Source of the DNA: Zopfochytrium polystomum
Taxonomy: Eukaryota; Chytridiomycota; Chytridiomycetes; Chytridiales; Chytridiaceae
Length of the DNA: 64,000 nucleotides
Reading direction: 5' to 3'
Assembly (NCBI GenBank): GCA_025765615.1
Contig: JAIVFJ010000008.1
Coordinates: forward strand, 124,001-188,000
Shown here: piece after piece, positions 8,850-20,462 of the stretch
How the letters are laid out: every line of letters starts with the position of its first letter
Position numbering within the stretch: position 1 is the first letter of the stretch
Position numbers and translations under genes: made by a program
Notes under the pieces: generated by a model
What the model saw: only the letters and a program-made list of their open reading frames with translations
The model's database searches: none
Told to the model about the DNA's origin: nothing

Positions 8850-11800
8850 TCAAGCGGACCACGAGTCCTCATCGGCGACGTACTCGGGCGGGGTGTACTG
8901 CTGATTCGACCCCTTCAACGCCATGGACCTCAGCCCCGACAGCACGTCCATCCTCGGCGTGCCGACCGCCGGGTTGTGCGCGGGCGGCGCGCCCCGGCCC
9001 TCGTAAAACAGGCCTCCGGGGATCGCGCCGCCGTCCTCGCCGCCGTACTGCCGCTCGAGCGCCTGCTGGTAGAACGCCGGGTCGATGGACCGCTCGACGC
9101 CGTCGTCGTCGTAAAAGACCTCCTTGCCGCGCGGCGACCCCGGAATCGACGCCGGCCGCGGCACCTTCTGGTTGTGCCGCAGCGACGACAGGTCCTCGCG
9201 GTGCTGCGTCAGCGGGTTGCCGTCCGACTCGTACCCGCCGCCCAGCTCGCCCTCCGGCTCGGCAAACGCCTGGCCCGGCCGCGTGCCAAACGTCGCCGTC
9301 GACGACGACGTGACCGACGACGTTTCGTCATCGTGCGAATCGTAGTGGTGCGAGGACGACGAGCCTCCCCCGCCCGCTCGGCGCCGCGCGCGCTCGGCTT
9401 CCAGCGCCGCCGCCTCCTCCGCCGCCTCCTGCGCCTGCATCGCCGAGACGAGATCAGGGAAACGTCGCCGGACAGCCACCCAGCGGGCCTTGACGTACTC
9501 CAGGCCCATGCGCTTCCAGTCCAGGAGGTCCGACAGCCGCTCCGTGCGGTTGCGCTGGTTGATGCGCTCGCGACGTGTCTTTTGGCAAAACTCGAACATG
9601 TACGAGGTGAGCTGGTCGCACGACTCGTCCACCGACTTCAGCCGGCGGTCGACAATGTAGATGCCGTAATCTGATGGAACAGAGATCATCTCCTGCATGT
9701 ACGATCCGAAACCGGACAAGTTCGTGGTGATCGAGGGAACGCCCATGACTGTGCACTCGGCTGGCGTGTAGCCCCAAGGTTCGTAGTAGCTGGGGAAGAC
9801 GCCCATGTGACAGCCACGGACAAAGTCCTCGTAGTCAAGACCCAGAACGGGGTTGTTTGCGTTCAAAAACTCTGGGTGGAAAATAATCTTGACCCGATCG
9901 TTGGGTCCGTTGAAGAGTTGGACGCGACGAATTTGGTTCAAAATTTGGTCGTTCTGGTCGTCTGCCATGTTGTGGGTGACGATGGCGGGGAGGTTGTCGC
10001 GCTTGAGAGCAAAGATGCGGCGCTTCAAGTTTATCGTGTCCTCTTCGGCCATGACCTGCGCGGCGTCTGGCACTTTTCCTCGCGCAGCCGCCTCGAACAT
10101 GCGTTTTCCCATGGCTGATGTAACCTCATTGATCGTCTCGCGGAGCTGCTTAATAACAGCCTGGCCCTTCAGAGCGTCGACGGTGTAACTGTGCGTGCGT
10201 GCGGGCATGATGATGAACGCAACGACGGTGACGTTCGAATTGGCCTCCTTGAGGCGGGCGTTAAGTCCTAAAAGGCGGAGAACGACCCGGTGAGTGGCGG
10301 AAACTGGCGGAGAAACACTCCTAATCCTAAACAGGACTCACGCGCAAGAGATTCAATGTACATGTCAACACCCTTGTTTCGGAACTCATATCGACCGGCC
10401 GTAAAGAAGTAGACCGTATTGTCAAGATCAAAGTCATAGTGGCCGTAAAAGTGGCCGCGGGTGAATTCGTGGATTTTATCTTTGGCCTTGGCGTGAAGGT
10501 TCTGGAACTCGTGGAGAGCGCTGAACTTGACAACGCTCAGTCCGTTGGGGAGAACGCCGTCTGCATCCAATCGTCAGTTCTCGCGATCAAACGCAGAACA
10601 AACACAAGAACCGACCAGGCTTCCGCTTTAGCAAGTATTCCGATTCGAATGCCGTAATGTGACTGACTGTGGTAAACACGTCCGCGCAGTGCGTGGCGGC
10701 GCGCTCGATGCAGTATCGGTGATAAATGCCTCTTTTCCCCGCCTCGGCATCGACGTCAAAGTATTTGAGGTTGTTGTAAAAATCGACTTCTCCAGCGCAA
10801 AGGTACCGACCGAGCAGAGTCGCGTGTGTCGTGAAAATGGTTGCGACCTTCATTTCGCGTTTGCGAAGAAGGACGAGCGCGACGCCGGCCAACCACTCGT
10901 GAAAGTGTGCAATGATCACGGGAGGGACGCCCTTGACCTGGCAAAAATATGCAAGGCAGACGTTAGTCGTACGTACGAAGTGGGTTATGCATCGAAAAGG
11001 GTGAAGGGGGGGACAACCTTGGTGTTGAGGGTGTGGATGAATTCGCCGAGAAACCACGCGACAAGGTATCCAAACACGATCGCATCGTTTGTCTCCACAT
11101 CATCGGTGGGGGAAGGAATCCCGGCGACGTTCCACAGATCGGCCTTCCACTCGTTCAAGCGTTGGTACGAGGAGCCGACGTCAAAGAGGAGAACCATCGG
11201 CGCCCCCTCGGTCAGCCATCTCCCATAAACAAAGTTGACTCCGCGCGCCTTCAGTTCCGCGAGCGTCAGCTTCATCGCTTGTTGGGTGGGCTCCATGGGC
11301 TCGACTTCCATCGCTGCCGACTTTTGCGAGAGGGGGCCGATGAGGATGTAGCGGGATCCATACTCTGCGACTGTGACGGGAACCTTCACGTAGGGAGAGT
11401 GGTAAGGACAGTGGACGTTGCAAAAGGCGCATCTCCAACTCACTTTCTGTAAAACGCGTTCCCGTGAAACGTGGTAAACGAGCAGAGGAAACGGTCAGCT
11501 TTTGCCGGGGACACACAGAAGCCAGGAAAATCTTACGGTCTGCGATTTTGAAAGCGGGTGAGCGCGGGTGATTAGAACTGCGATGAAGAGACCAGGATGC
11601 ACAACCAAGAAGGAACTCACTTTGATAACAGTGTAGATGCCGCCGACTGACGTGATCGCAATCGAGGAGCGAGAAGCGAAAGCAATGCGGAGGGGAGGGG
11701 AGGGGGAGAAAGGAGAGGGGGATCGAGGTTGGCGTTAAAGCGTCTTGGGGGAGGAGCAGATTCGTCCGTTTCTGGTCGCAATTTATAGCGGGACGCACCT

Positions 11801-11853
11801 TTGTTGGCGACCTCCCAGGCCACCTCGAACAGGAGCGGCTTGGAAACGTTCAT
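8850..11853 (-). CDS. GSY1: Glycogen synthase (GT3 family)
   Basis: Transfers glucose from UDP-glucose to growing glycogen in the cytosol. Proposed exons are 11799-11853, 11621-11646, 11537-11539, 11444-11446, 11018-11383, 10616-10937, 10342-10560 and 8850-10267, in frame for 803 residues. The N-terminus [18 protein letters not shown] and then VGGIYTVIK give the nucleotide-sugar loop. The GT3 catalytic E-x7-E is in [11 protein letters not shown]. The arginine cluster [14 protein letters not shown] is the glucose-6-phosphate/phosphorylation switch. The tail has RPASIPGSP, like the C-terminal phosphorylation sites of eukaryotic synthases, plus a Ser-rich extension beyond the yeast length. An in-frame ATG at 11916 would add 21 residues. 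Between VIK and VPVTVAEYG two 3-nt exons are proposed (see findings). Confidence 0.95.
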
Positions 11854-11945
11854 CGAGGCGCCCCTGTGAGACGACGGGGGCGAGCGAAGCATGGGAGGCG
11901 ACCGTGCCGATGACATTTGCTGTTGGTGGTTTCGAGCGTCCGATG

Positions 11946-11973
11946 GAATGGATGGATGGATGGATGGATGGAG
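11946..11973. repeat. (ATGG)n microsatellite
   Basis: About six to seven copies of ATGG just upstream of the glycogen synthase start region. Confidence 0.9.
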
Positions 11974-12081
11974 AAGAGCAGGCGGAGGGAGCGCCGACAG
12001 GGGGAAGGTATTAATATGATTGGGGCGAATTGGGGGAGGCAGGCAGACAGAAAGAGTGAGGGAACGACAGAGAGCGAGAGA

Positions 12082-12087
12082 GAGAGT

Positions 12088-12121
<34 letters not shown>
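12082..12121. repeat. (GA)n microsatellite
   Basis: A purine-only run of GA dinucleotides with one interruption. It lies in the 5' region of glycogen synthase (transcribed leftward), where it reads as CT on the coding strand. Confidence 0.9.
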
Positions 12122-12125
<4 letters not shown>

Positions 12126-12953
12126 TGAAAGACAGAGAGAGCGACAGAGAGAGTTAGAGAGCTCACCCACACAATCGACAATCGATCTGGGAGGCACGTG
12201 GGGGTGTTTGCCGGCCTGACACCTTCTTGACAAGGGCGGCCGTGAAACAAAAAAAAATGCAAACGCACGCGCAACGACAGACAGAGAGGGGAGCCACGAA
12301 TATGACTGGGGGAAAGGTTTCCAGACCAGCCGACCGACAGAGGGGGACGATGCGAGTTTGATATCTGGTGCGAAAGCTGATGAAGTGTGACGCGGATCAG
12401 CTGACAAGGCGGAATGGCGGCCATTGGGAACCAGGCAGGGGCGAGACAGACAGACAGACAGACTGCACCTGAACGGCAGAAAAAAGCCCTCCTAAACGAG
12501 CTTACCCGTTTTCGAATATGCCTTGGAGGACGAAAAAAAAAAAAAAAAACTTTGGGATTTTTCGAAGGTGAGCGTCCTCAAACACTCCTCAATAAAAATA
12601 GCCTTCACTTTCGTGTCTCGCGTAGGTAATTTGACGTTTGGATGCTTGTTGGCAGCCAGCAGAAAGTGGAGATTCGAAGAGACATAGTAGTCCCAGACTG
12701 TCGCACACGAAGAAACCTGCAACAAACACAACAGCAGCAGCAGCAGCGGGAAGGGTGTGGCCACCCCCGGCGGGTGGGGCACGCCACACGACACCCAATA
12801 CTCGGCTTAAATGCACGTGTTCCTCAACCAAAAAAAAAAAAAAAAAGCGGAAGAAGGGAGCAGGAAGAGGAGAAGGAAATCAAGAATTAAAAAAATAAAA
12901 GAAAGAAAAGGAAAAGGAACACACAACACAGACGGCTGCGGGGCGGACGGGCC

Positions 12954-15900
12954 TTACCACGCCGCGCGCGCCAGCAAGGAGCCCGGAAACGACCTCACCA
13001 ACAGCTTGCGGATCTCGTCCAGCACCAAGACGCCCAACCCCAATCCGATGGGGATGAACCAGAAGCGGGTCGGGATGGGGGCGGTGTTAAAGACCCGCTG
13101 GATGCCTGACGTGTACACGTTGAACAGCGCGAACGCCAGTGACACGGCCATGCCGAACGGGATGAAGAGGTTCTGGCGAGGACCAAACAGCGGGTTCGAA
13201 TGGACGATCGAGACCACGCGGTTGCGCGTCGCGAGGATGCCGCCAAACTGCAAAAACACCATGCACACGTAAAAGATGCAGTTGCCGACGTTGACCAGGT
13301 TAGTCAGGTTCGCGTAGCCCGGGAGCGCGCCCATGATCCCGTTGCCCGGGTCCTGCAGGAGCGGCACGAAGGGGCCCGGGATCTGGCTGATGTCGGCCGG
13401 GATCGTGTAGTTGGCCGGGAGCCCGACGGTCGTGACGTCGATGCCCACCGTGGCTTTGAGGTCGCCGAGGTTGAATCCCGTCGAGGTCTGCAGGACATAG
13501 TTATAGGAGCCGCCGTAGTAGCCCCAGCTGTTCCACGCCCCGACGAGGTCTGAAAAGTGGATGCCGTACCCCGAGAAGAACAGGAACCAGCATCCCATGG
13601 CCGACAGCCAAAACATGAGGCCTATGAAAAAGTAGACCTGCGCAAAGAAACGCCAGTCGGTCAGGCGGTCGCGACGGGCGTTCCGAGGCGGTCGGGTCAT
13701 CAGGTCGGCCTCTGCCAGCTCAAACATCAACGATATTGACATGATCACGTCGTTGAACGTGCAAAAGAACACTTGCAGGTACGAGTTGAGCGGAAGCTGC
13801 ATTCCCATCAAAACGTTCGACAGCACGGCAATGAACTCGGTGTAACTTCCGGCGGGCATCAAGTATAGGATGACTTTTTTCAGGTTGTCAAAGACCAGGC
13901 GGCCGTTTTCGATCGCCACAATGATGGACGAAAAATCGTTGGTCATCAAGACCATGGCCGCCGCCTCCTTTGCAACGTCGGACCCGGCGCCCATCGCAAC
14001 GCCAATGTCGGCGGCCTTCAGCGCGGGCGCATCGTTCACGCCGTCGCCCGTCACCGCAACCGTGTTGTCGCCGCGTTTCTTGATCTCGTTCACAATTTTG
14101 AGCTTCTGGTCGGGGCTGGTGCGGGCAAACACGATTTCCGAGTACCGCCCCAGCATGATGCTCCACTCGGTGTCGGTGAGCCCGACGAGCTCGGACCCGG
14201 AGAGCGCCAGGCTTCGCGGCGAGTGCATCTGCTCCTCGAGCGACGGCTTGATCATGTACGGCGCGCTGAATTTTTGCCGCAGCTCCGACCCCTCCCCAAT
14301 GTTCTCGTCAAAGAGCTTGGCGAGCCTTTTCACCTCGGAAATGTCGTCGTGCTTGTCGGCGGTGAGGATGCCGATCTGGCGGCCGATGGCGGCGGCTGTC
14401 GCGATAAAGTCGCCCGTCACCATGAACACGCGGACGCCCGCGCGGCGGATCACCTTGATGGCCTCGGGGACCTCTGGCCGCGGAGGGTCACGGATGCCAA
14501 TGAGCCCGACGAGCCTGAGACCTTGGATTTCGGCCTGAACGATGCGGTCGAGTTGTCCGGCGTCGATGGCGCTCCAGTTGAACTCGAGATTTCTTCCGAG
14601 GGTCCGCGAACAGATTGCGAGAACGCGCTGCCCGGCGTTGGCCCAGCGTCCCTGGATCTCCGATATCTTTTGCCGTTGCTCCGCGTCAAAGGGAATGGAG
14701 TAGCCGCTGGCGGTCATGACGGACGTGCAGCGAGAAATCAAAAAGTCGGGGGCGCCCTTAATGAGGAGGATCGGCTGGACGTCCGCGTCCTGGGGGTTGG
14801 CGACGATGGTGGCCATCCATTTGTTCTTCGAGTTGAACGGGATTTCGAACATGCGCTTGTAGCCACTGCTCGCAGCGCCCGAGCTGTCAAGCTCTTCGAC
14901 GAAGCGGAGGATGGCGGTATCGGTCGGATCTCCTTTCACCTTGCGTTCTCGAGTTGGGACGCCCGGCTCGCTCTCCAGTTCGAAGCGGGCACCGTTGCAC
15001 AGGCGACCCGCCATCCCGAGCTCTTTCACGACCACTGGCGCCTTTTCGCGGGCCGAGATGATGCCGTCCACGTTCTCCAAATCCCGCAGCTCGAGGTCGA
15101 CGACTCCGGCTGTCGTCACCACCATTTTCCCCATCGTGAGCGTTCCCGTCTTGTCAGAGCACAGGACTGACATGCAGCCCAGCGTCTCAACGGTTGCAAG
15201 GTTCTTGACGAGGACGTTTCGCTTTGCCATACGCCGGGCGATGATGGACAATGACAACGCCACACTGATGGGAAGACCTTGCGGGACGAAAGCTGTCAGG
15301 CAGCCGATTGCATTGACGATGGCTCCGGAAATGGTTGCATATCCCGGATACGCGTTTCTAACCCAGGCGAGGTAAGCAATCATGGCGATGGCGAAAAAGC
15401 TGATGGCAAGGGTCGAAATGATGATGGTGAAAAGGTTTATCTCTTTCTGGATTGTTGTCTGGGAGAAAGTAACGAAGACAAAGAATTGGTGAGCCCTAAA
15501 AGCATGAAAGAGGGGAAAAAAGGAAATCACGCGCGGACGGCAGGTTGCCCCCCAACCCACCATCTCGGTACGAGCTTTCCCAGAGCTAGCCACCAGCTGT
15601 CCAATGACAGTGTTATCGCCAATGGCAAAGACGATACCAGCGGCGGAGCCTTGAACGAGGAACGTGGAGGAAAAGGCCAGGTTGAGCGTCTCGAGAGGGT
15701 TCTCGTCCGTTGGGTCGATGGAGGCCGGGACCGGCTTCGATTCGCCGGTCAGGATGGAGCGGTCGAACAAGGCGTCCGGGGAGCAATGCACGAGGCGGAT
15801 ATCGGCGGCCACGCGCTGGCCGAGCGACAGCTGGACCAGGTCGCCGACGACGACGTCGGTCGACGGAATGTCAACAACCTGTCCGTCGCGCACGACGGTG

Positions 15901-16833
15901 GCCGAGGCGGTGGAGACGTTTGAAATGCTCTTCATGACTCGGCTGGCGCTCCAGTCGACAAAGGCGTAAAAGACGGACGAGATCAGGATCACGAAAAAGA
16001 GCAGACCGGCCACGCCAATGTTGAAAACCTGAGGGTTGGAGCCGCCGAGGGGTTGGTACGATAGCACGGCGAGAATGAAAGCTGCAAGGTTGTTTGAGAG
16101 AAAAATCCCAGGCGTCATTTCAGCGGCAGAATTGGGTGGCCTTCGCCAAGTCTTCTCTGAACCCCCCTTCCAACACCTAGCCTCCCTGCCTCGCCAAACA
16201 AAAGACTCCTCCCCACGCCAAGCTCACCAAGCCACATGAGAAAGTTGAAACCGCCAAAGACGTATCCGACGGTCTTTTGCAGGTACTTTGTGGGCGGCGG
16301 GGAGATCTTGTTCTTCCCGTCGGCGGCTTTTCGAACGACAGCAGCGGGGTCGAGGCCGCGGGTCGGGTGCGACGAGAAGCGCGTGCAGACGTCGTCTACT
16401 CGGTTGAGGTGGTGCTTGATGTCGGCAATGTGGAGACCGTCGCCAGCCGCGGGCGTGGGCGCGGGCTTGCCGCTCTTGGCTTGGCGGTTCGCCTCGTCGA
16501 TGTGCAGCGAAAGTGTCCGGTATCTTTTTTTTTTTTTTTTAGGTGGGCGCCCAGGCAATAACGATAGGGTCAAGATCGGCGGTAGTTCCGACTGTGACGG
16601 GGGTGGGGGAGTAGGTTGGATGCGGTTCTTTACCTGATTGGAATGCCCGCGTCGACGGGTCTGCCTTGGGACGCGCCACCCGAGCCGGTGGCGAGCGCCG
16701 AGGCCGAAAGGGCAGGGGTAATGGCGTCCGCCGCCGCCCCGTGAGAGGTGATGAAGTGTGAGCCCCCCAACCCATCTGCGCTGTCGGCGCGCGGCGGTGG
16801 AGACGTGAGGAAGCCGCTGGTACTACTAGCCAT
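12954..16833 (-). CDS. P-type ATPase, type IIC (Na,K-ATPase alpha-like), non-canonical ion site
   Basis: Four exons, 16634-16833, 16228-16523, 15561-16081 and 12954-15458, give 1173 residues. Core motifs are intact: LTGES, CSDKTGTLTMGKM (phosphorylated Asp), KGAPD and TGDGVNDAPALKAADIG. The Na,K-ATPase relationship shows in the N-terminal segment (FSSHPTRGLDPAAVVRKA, VFGGFNFLMWLG), in RRMAKRNVLVKNLATVETLG, and in the hinge LMTRPPRNARRDRLT after helix 6. The membrane-4 motif PEGL, whose Glu binds cations, is PQGLP here. In helix 6 only one of the two aspartates is retained (FNDVIMSISL). Substrate therefore cannot be assigned; an alkali cation is possible. The first exon encodes a Ser/Ala-rich extension. 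No beta subunit gene is visible nearby. The intron 1 acceptor directly follows a long A-run. Confidence 0.93.
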
Positions 16834-17413
16834 CGGGGGCGAGTTGATGAGTGCTGGCCACTACTGCTCTGGCTCGACTCGATGCTGCAAAAGGAACAAT
16901 GGGTCGAACAGAAGCAAGTTTAAATACGGGTGTGTTGATTGTTGGTGGTGGGTCAGTGTGGCGACTTCGCTGCGCGTACAGCGGGACAGAGGCAGAGACA
17001 GAGCGAGTTATTCTTAGCCAATGCTTCTCTTTTTGTATTTTCCTTTTTTTTCTGTTTCGTACGATCTCTTCGTTGTTTTTTCTTTCATGGTGTTGGGCTT
17101 GCCTGCCTGGGCCATTTTTTTTGGACATTTTTTTCACCTTCTCTTGCTTCAAATCCGTTCGAAGTTTCCGTCATCGACAGACAAAACAGTATCGGAGAAA
17201 ATGTTGGTTTCCGGTCCGGAATGCAGCTAGCAGCTGATACAGTATGATTGATTGGTTGAAGGGTGATGCCCAGGCGTTCCTCTTATTTTTTTGTTTTCTT
17301 TCTCAAATCTTTTACAATTTCTGCACAAAAAAAGGTGATGAGTTTTTGTTCTTGCCTTCAAAGCCGCTTCGCCCACCTGAAAGTCACGTGATGCGCCTTG
17401 GCGCTGTGGCTCA

Positions 17414-17457
<44 letters not shown>

Positions 17458-17507
17458 AAACACAGGCCAGGACACGTGCTGTATCATCATCATCTTCATC
17501 TTCACAT
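16834..17507. other. Gene-free stretch with long homopolymer
   Basis: Promoter side of the P-type ATPase and 3' flank of the RS/zinc-knuckle gene, both on the minus strand. T-rich segments lie near 17030-17150 and a 39-A run at 17417-17455. No gene recognised. Confidence 0.5.
17417..17455. repeat. 39-nt poly(A) run
   Basis: Uninterrupted A run followed by TTAAA, just downstream of the stop of the zinc-knuckle gene (which reads it as T). There is no adjacent reverse-transcriptase ORF or target-site duplication to support a retroelement. The assembled length is uncertain in any assembly. Confidence 0.85.
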
Positions 17508-20357
17508 TCAGAAAAACCCAACGGTCGCGCCCCCAACACCCACCACGCCCGCCCCAGGCGCGGTCGCGGTCGGAGCAACCGACCCGAGCTGGCGAAGCTG
17601 GAGCTGCGGCAACGCACCCCCCATAATCTCTTGCTCGAACGCGCGCACGTTGTTGGGACACGCTACGCTGGGGTGTCCGCCGCTTCCACATCGAAGGCAG
17701 TGGTGTCCCAGTCGACAGCTGCTGCCGCTTGGGATGGCTGCCACCTTGGGCGCGTTGCCGTAAGTCGATACCCGAATCGCACCCATGCAGTTGCGGCACG
17801 GATCTTTGGGACCGCTGTTGAAAAAAAGGCAATAGTCACCCGCACCAACAGTTCTGGGCTTGTCTTGTCCCTTGCCGTTGTTAATGTTAATGTTGTTGTT
17901 GTTGTTCGCCTTGACGGTGATGGGTGCTTGGGTCGTCGTCGGGACCACAACGGGACACCGATACATTTTGTGAGCCGACGACATGCAAATGATGCATCGG
18001 TGACTTGACGGGTCGCAGTTCACGCAGGCCTTGCAACCCGCAGGAGGAAAACACTCGGGCGGTCATTACAGGAAAGGGAAAGGAAATGTCGGGTTCGGGC
18101 AATAGTGCAAAGAAAAATCGGGCGATAATAAGAAGGGAGCAGAAAAGACCATTACCTCGTCTATATTCCAGGCAATGCAAGAAACCTTGATCTTTCCCTT
18201 AAAGTTGCACTTGATAAAAGGGTGCGAGGCACCACAATAGAAGCACTTGTGCAAATTAGGACACTTAGCCTCTTTGCCAGAATCGGCGGCACAGGCGAGG
18301 CCGCGGTTGTAGGGCCGGCAGCAGGGTAAACCTGTTCCCGCACCAGGGATGGTTGCTGTTGAGACTCCCATGGTGGTACCTGTCGATGCTGGAGGTGGCT
18401 TTTGCGGGAGGTTTGGGGCAGCTTTCGAACGATTTACTTCAGCCGGCTTGGGGGTCGGCTCGGATGGTTTTGGTGGCAAATTAGCGTTTGCGGAGGCTGT
18501 TGCTGAAAGTACATATGAGGGAGCGAAATCGTCTGTTAGAACATGAAAGCAAAACCCCTCAATTGAAAGTAGAGCTAGTGGGCTTCCTGAAGGAGGATTG
18601 AGAAGCCTAAAGAATGCAGTGAGTAAAAGCTCACACTTATTTTTTGTTTCTGGTGCCGACAATTTCGGATTGGATCCGTTTGATCTCTCAGGTACCGTGG
18701 CCCGTGGAGGAGGACGAGATCGACTTCGGGATCGGCTTCTCCTTGGCGCATTGCTCGGTCGCCTTCCTTGTGCGAGAGGGCTCATGCTCAGACTCCTGGA
18801 TCGACCTCGAGTCCGGCGATACTGACCCCACGAGGAGCTTCGATCTCGTCCCCGCAAGGGAGGGCTGAATCGGGAACGCTGCGACGGATGGTGAAAGCGA
18901 GAAGGGCTGCTTCCGAGTCTGCGCTTCCCACGAGGGGGGCTAATGCTTCTTTCATATCGATAAAATCGACGAGCACGACTGCGGCTGCGAGAGCGGCTTC
19001 TGCTTGAAGAGCGACTTCGTGAGTAGGAACTGCCGCGGCTGTAGGCTCGGCTTCGGTTTCTACTCCTGCTACGACTTCGTTTCATTCCAGGTCTATAAGC
19101 GTTCAATGATCTTGTTGCGATTGGGGCGGGCTCTGGTTCTGGTTTACGAGTTCCCGATGTGGTTGCTGGTACAACCGTTACATTCCCTTCCCGCTTGATT
19201 GATCCATTTTTCGCAACCGCTGGACCCTTGGAGATGTCAGCCCTCGTTGCACTTGGCTTTGACTGCTGTAGTTTCGTTGACCCGTTTGGTTCGGTTGTTT
19301 TCGAAGTCGCGGTGTGCTGGTCTGGTTCCGCTTCTAATTTGATCTGCTTGAGACCCGAGCTCTCGCCTGGACCTGATGAAGTAACAGGACTTTGATTCGA
19401 TGAGGAAGTCGCAACCAACGTACCATTCCTTGTCCGAGGCGATGGCTGTGGTGCGGATGCCGTTGTAACTGGAGTGGGAGGGTAAGCAGCATTCGGCGAG
19501 GCTCCTGCGTCCAATCCACCGGAAATGCTCAATGGCACCATTGGCAAGCTTGAAGCGATGGAAGACTCATGCCAGCTGTGGACTTCCTCCATTGCCGCCA
19601 CTTTCGCTTTCAACTTGGACCTTGCTTCGAAAACTACAGACCTTTTTTCGTAGCATTCGACGTACACTAACCAACCTTCACGAGCAGCCTTTACAGCGTC
19701 GTCGGCCTTCTCTTGCAAATCCAAGTACGCTGCATGAAGGGTCGCCAAACGGTCCTCCACTTCATTTAGTTCAGACTCCATCTCTGCCAAAGTACTTTTC
19801 GAATCGTTTAGCTTGTTGTCCAATGCTGATTTCAAGTTTGCCCAACTGCCGTCAGTGGTGGACTGTTCTGATTCTTGAGGATCATTTGCAAGGTTGTCCT
19901 CGACGCTTTCGTTGGCTTGAATGTTCGACTTTTCCTGCACAACTACATCGCTAACGGAACAAGAGCCGTTTCCTTGAATCCGATGTGCTGGGTCGACGAG
20001 CGCGTTTTTTGCCGATGGTTCTGTGGGTGAAGCTGCGGAGGATTCTCCACTGTCGATATCCATGTCGCCTCCCTCGGACGTCGAAGAGGAACTCAGTTCC
20101 GATAAGCCGACATTGGAGGGAACATCCGAGTGCGACGCGGCAAGTGCCGGGGTTTGGCACCCATCTTGGAGGGCCGGCTTCGGTTGTTTGGAAGGGTGTC
20201 CTGGAAGATCGTCCGGCCGAGGGGTCGGCGGGGCGAGTGTGGGAGGCGACGTCGGGGGAACGATTTCGATAGAGTTCCCCTCCGCAGAAGCTTTCAAGAT
20301 CTCCAAAAGCTCTGAGAAGGAGCAGGACGCGACGTCGGACACTCGAATGACGCCCAT
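17508..20357 (-). CDS. RS-rich protein with CCHC zinc knuckles, unknown function
   Basis: Exons 18635-20357, 18156-18502 and 17508-18029 join in frame to 863 residues. The N-terminal third is acidic and Ser-rich. A predicted coiled coil follows (LAEMESELNEVEDRLATLH onward). Then comes a dense Arg-Ser region (SRSRSSSRSRSRSRSRARR and several SRSRSRSR runs) like SR splicing factors. The C-terminal third is cysteine-rich. It contains CFYCGASHPFIKC, then two textbook CX2CX4HX4C zinc knuckles, CIICMSSAHKMYRC and CLRCGSGGHPSVAC, and a CRNC pair. There is no RRM. SR plus zinc-knuckle content suggests an RNA-binding nuclear protein. No named family was recognised. It shares its upstream region with the SLC30A9-like gene. 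Confidence 0.82.
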
Positions 20358-20462
20358 TGTGACCTACCCAGACCGGGTGGTGGCGGGTTTGAGTGTGCGG
20401 TTGTAAATAGTTGTTTTGACAAGTGCTTGTGCTCGCTCTCTCTCCCTGCCTGCATCGAAGGA
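20358..20462. promoter_or_regulatory. Bidirectional promoter region between zinc-knuckle and SLC30A9-like genes
   Basis: Only about 105 bp separate the two proposed start codons (69 bp if the transporter starts at 20427), so transcription initiation signals must be shared or overlap. No clear TATA box was seen. Confidence 0.5.

Larger units (their letters stand above)
11854..12953. other. Gene-free stretch of 1.1 kb with microsatellites
   Basis: Contains the glycogen synthase promoter and the 3' flank of the P-type ATPase. Microsatellites are (ATGG)n near 11946-11973, (GA)n near 12082-12121 and (CAGA)n near 12447-12462. A 100-codon minus ORF at 12492-12794 is discussed in findings but not called as a gene. 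Confidence 0.5.

Noticed and set aside
17417..17455. Possible retroposed poly(A) tail
   Set aside because: No adjacent retroelement ORF, no target-site duplication, and similar A-runs occur throughout intergenic DNA.
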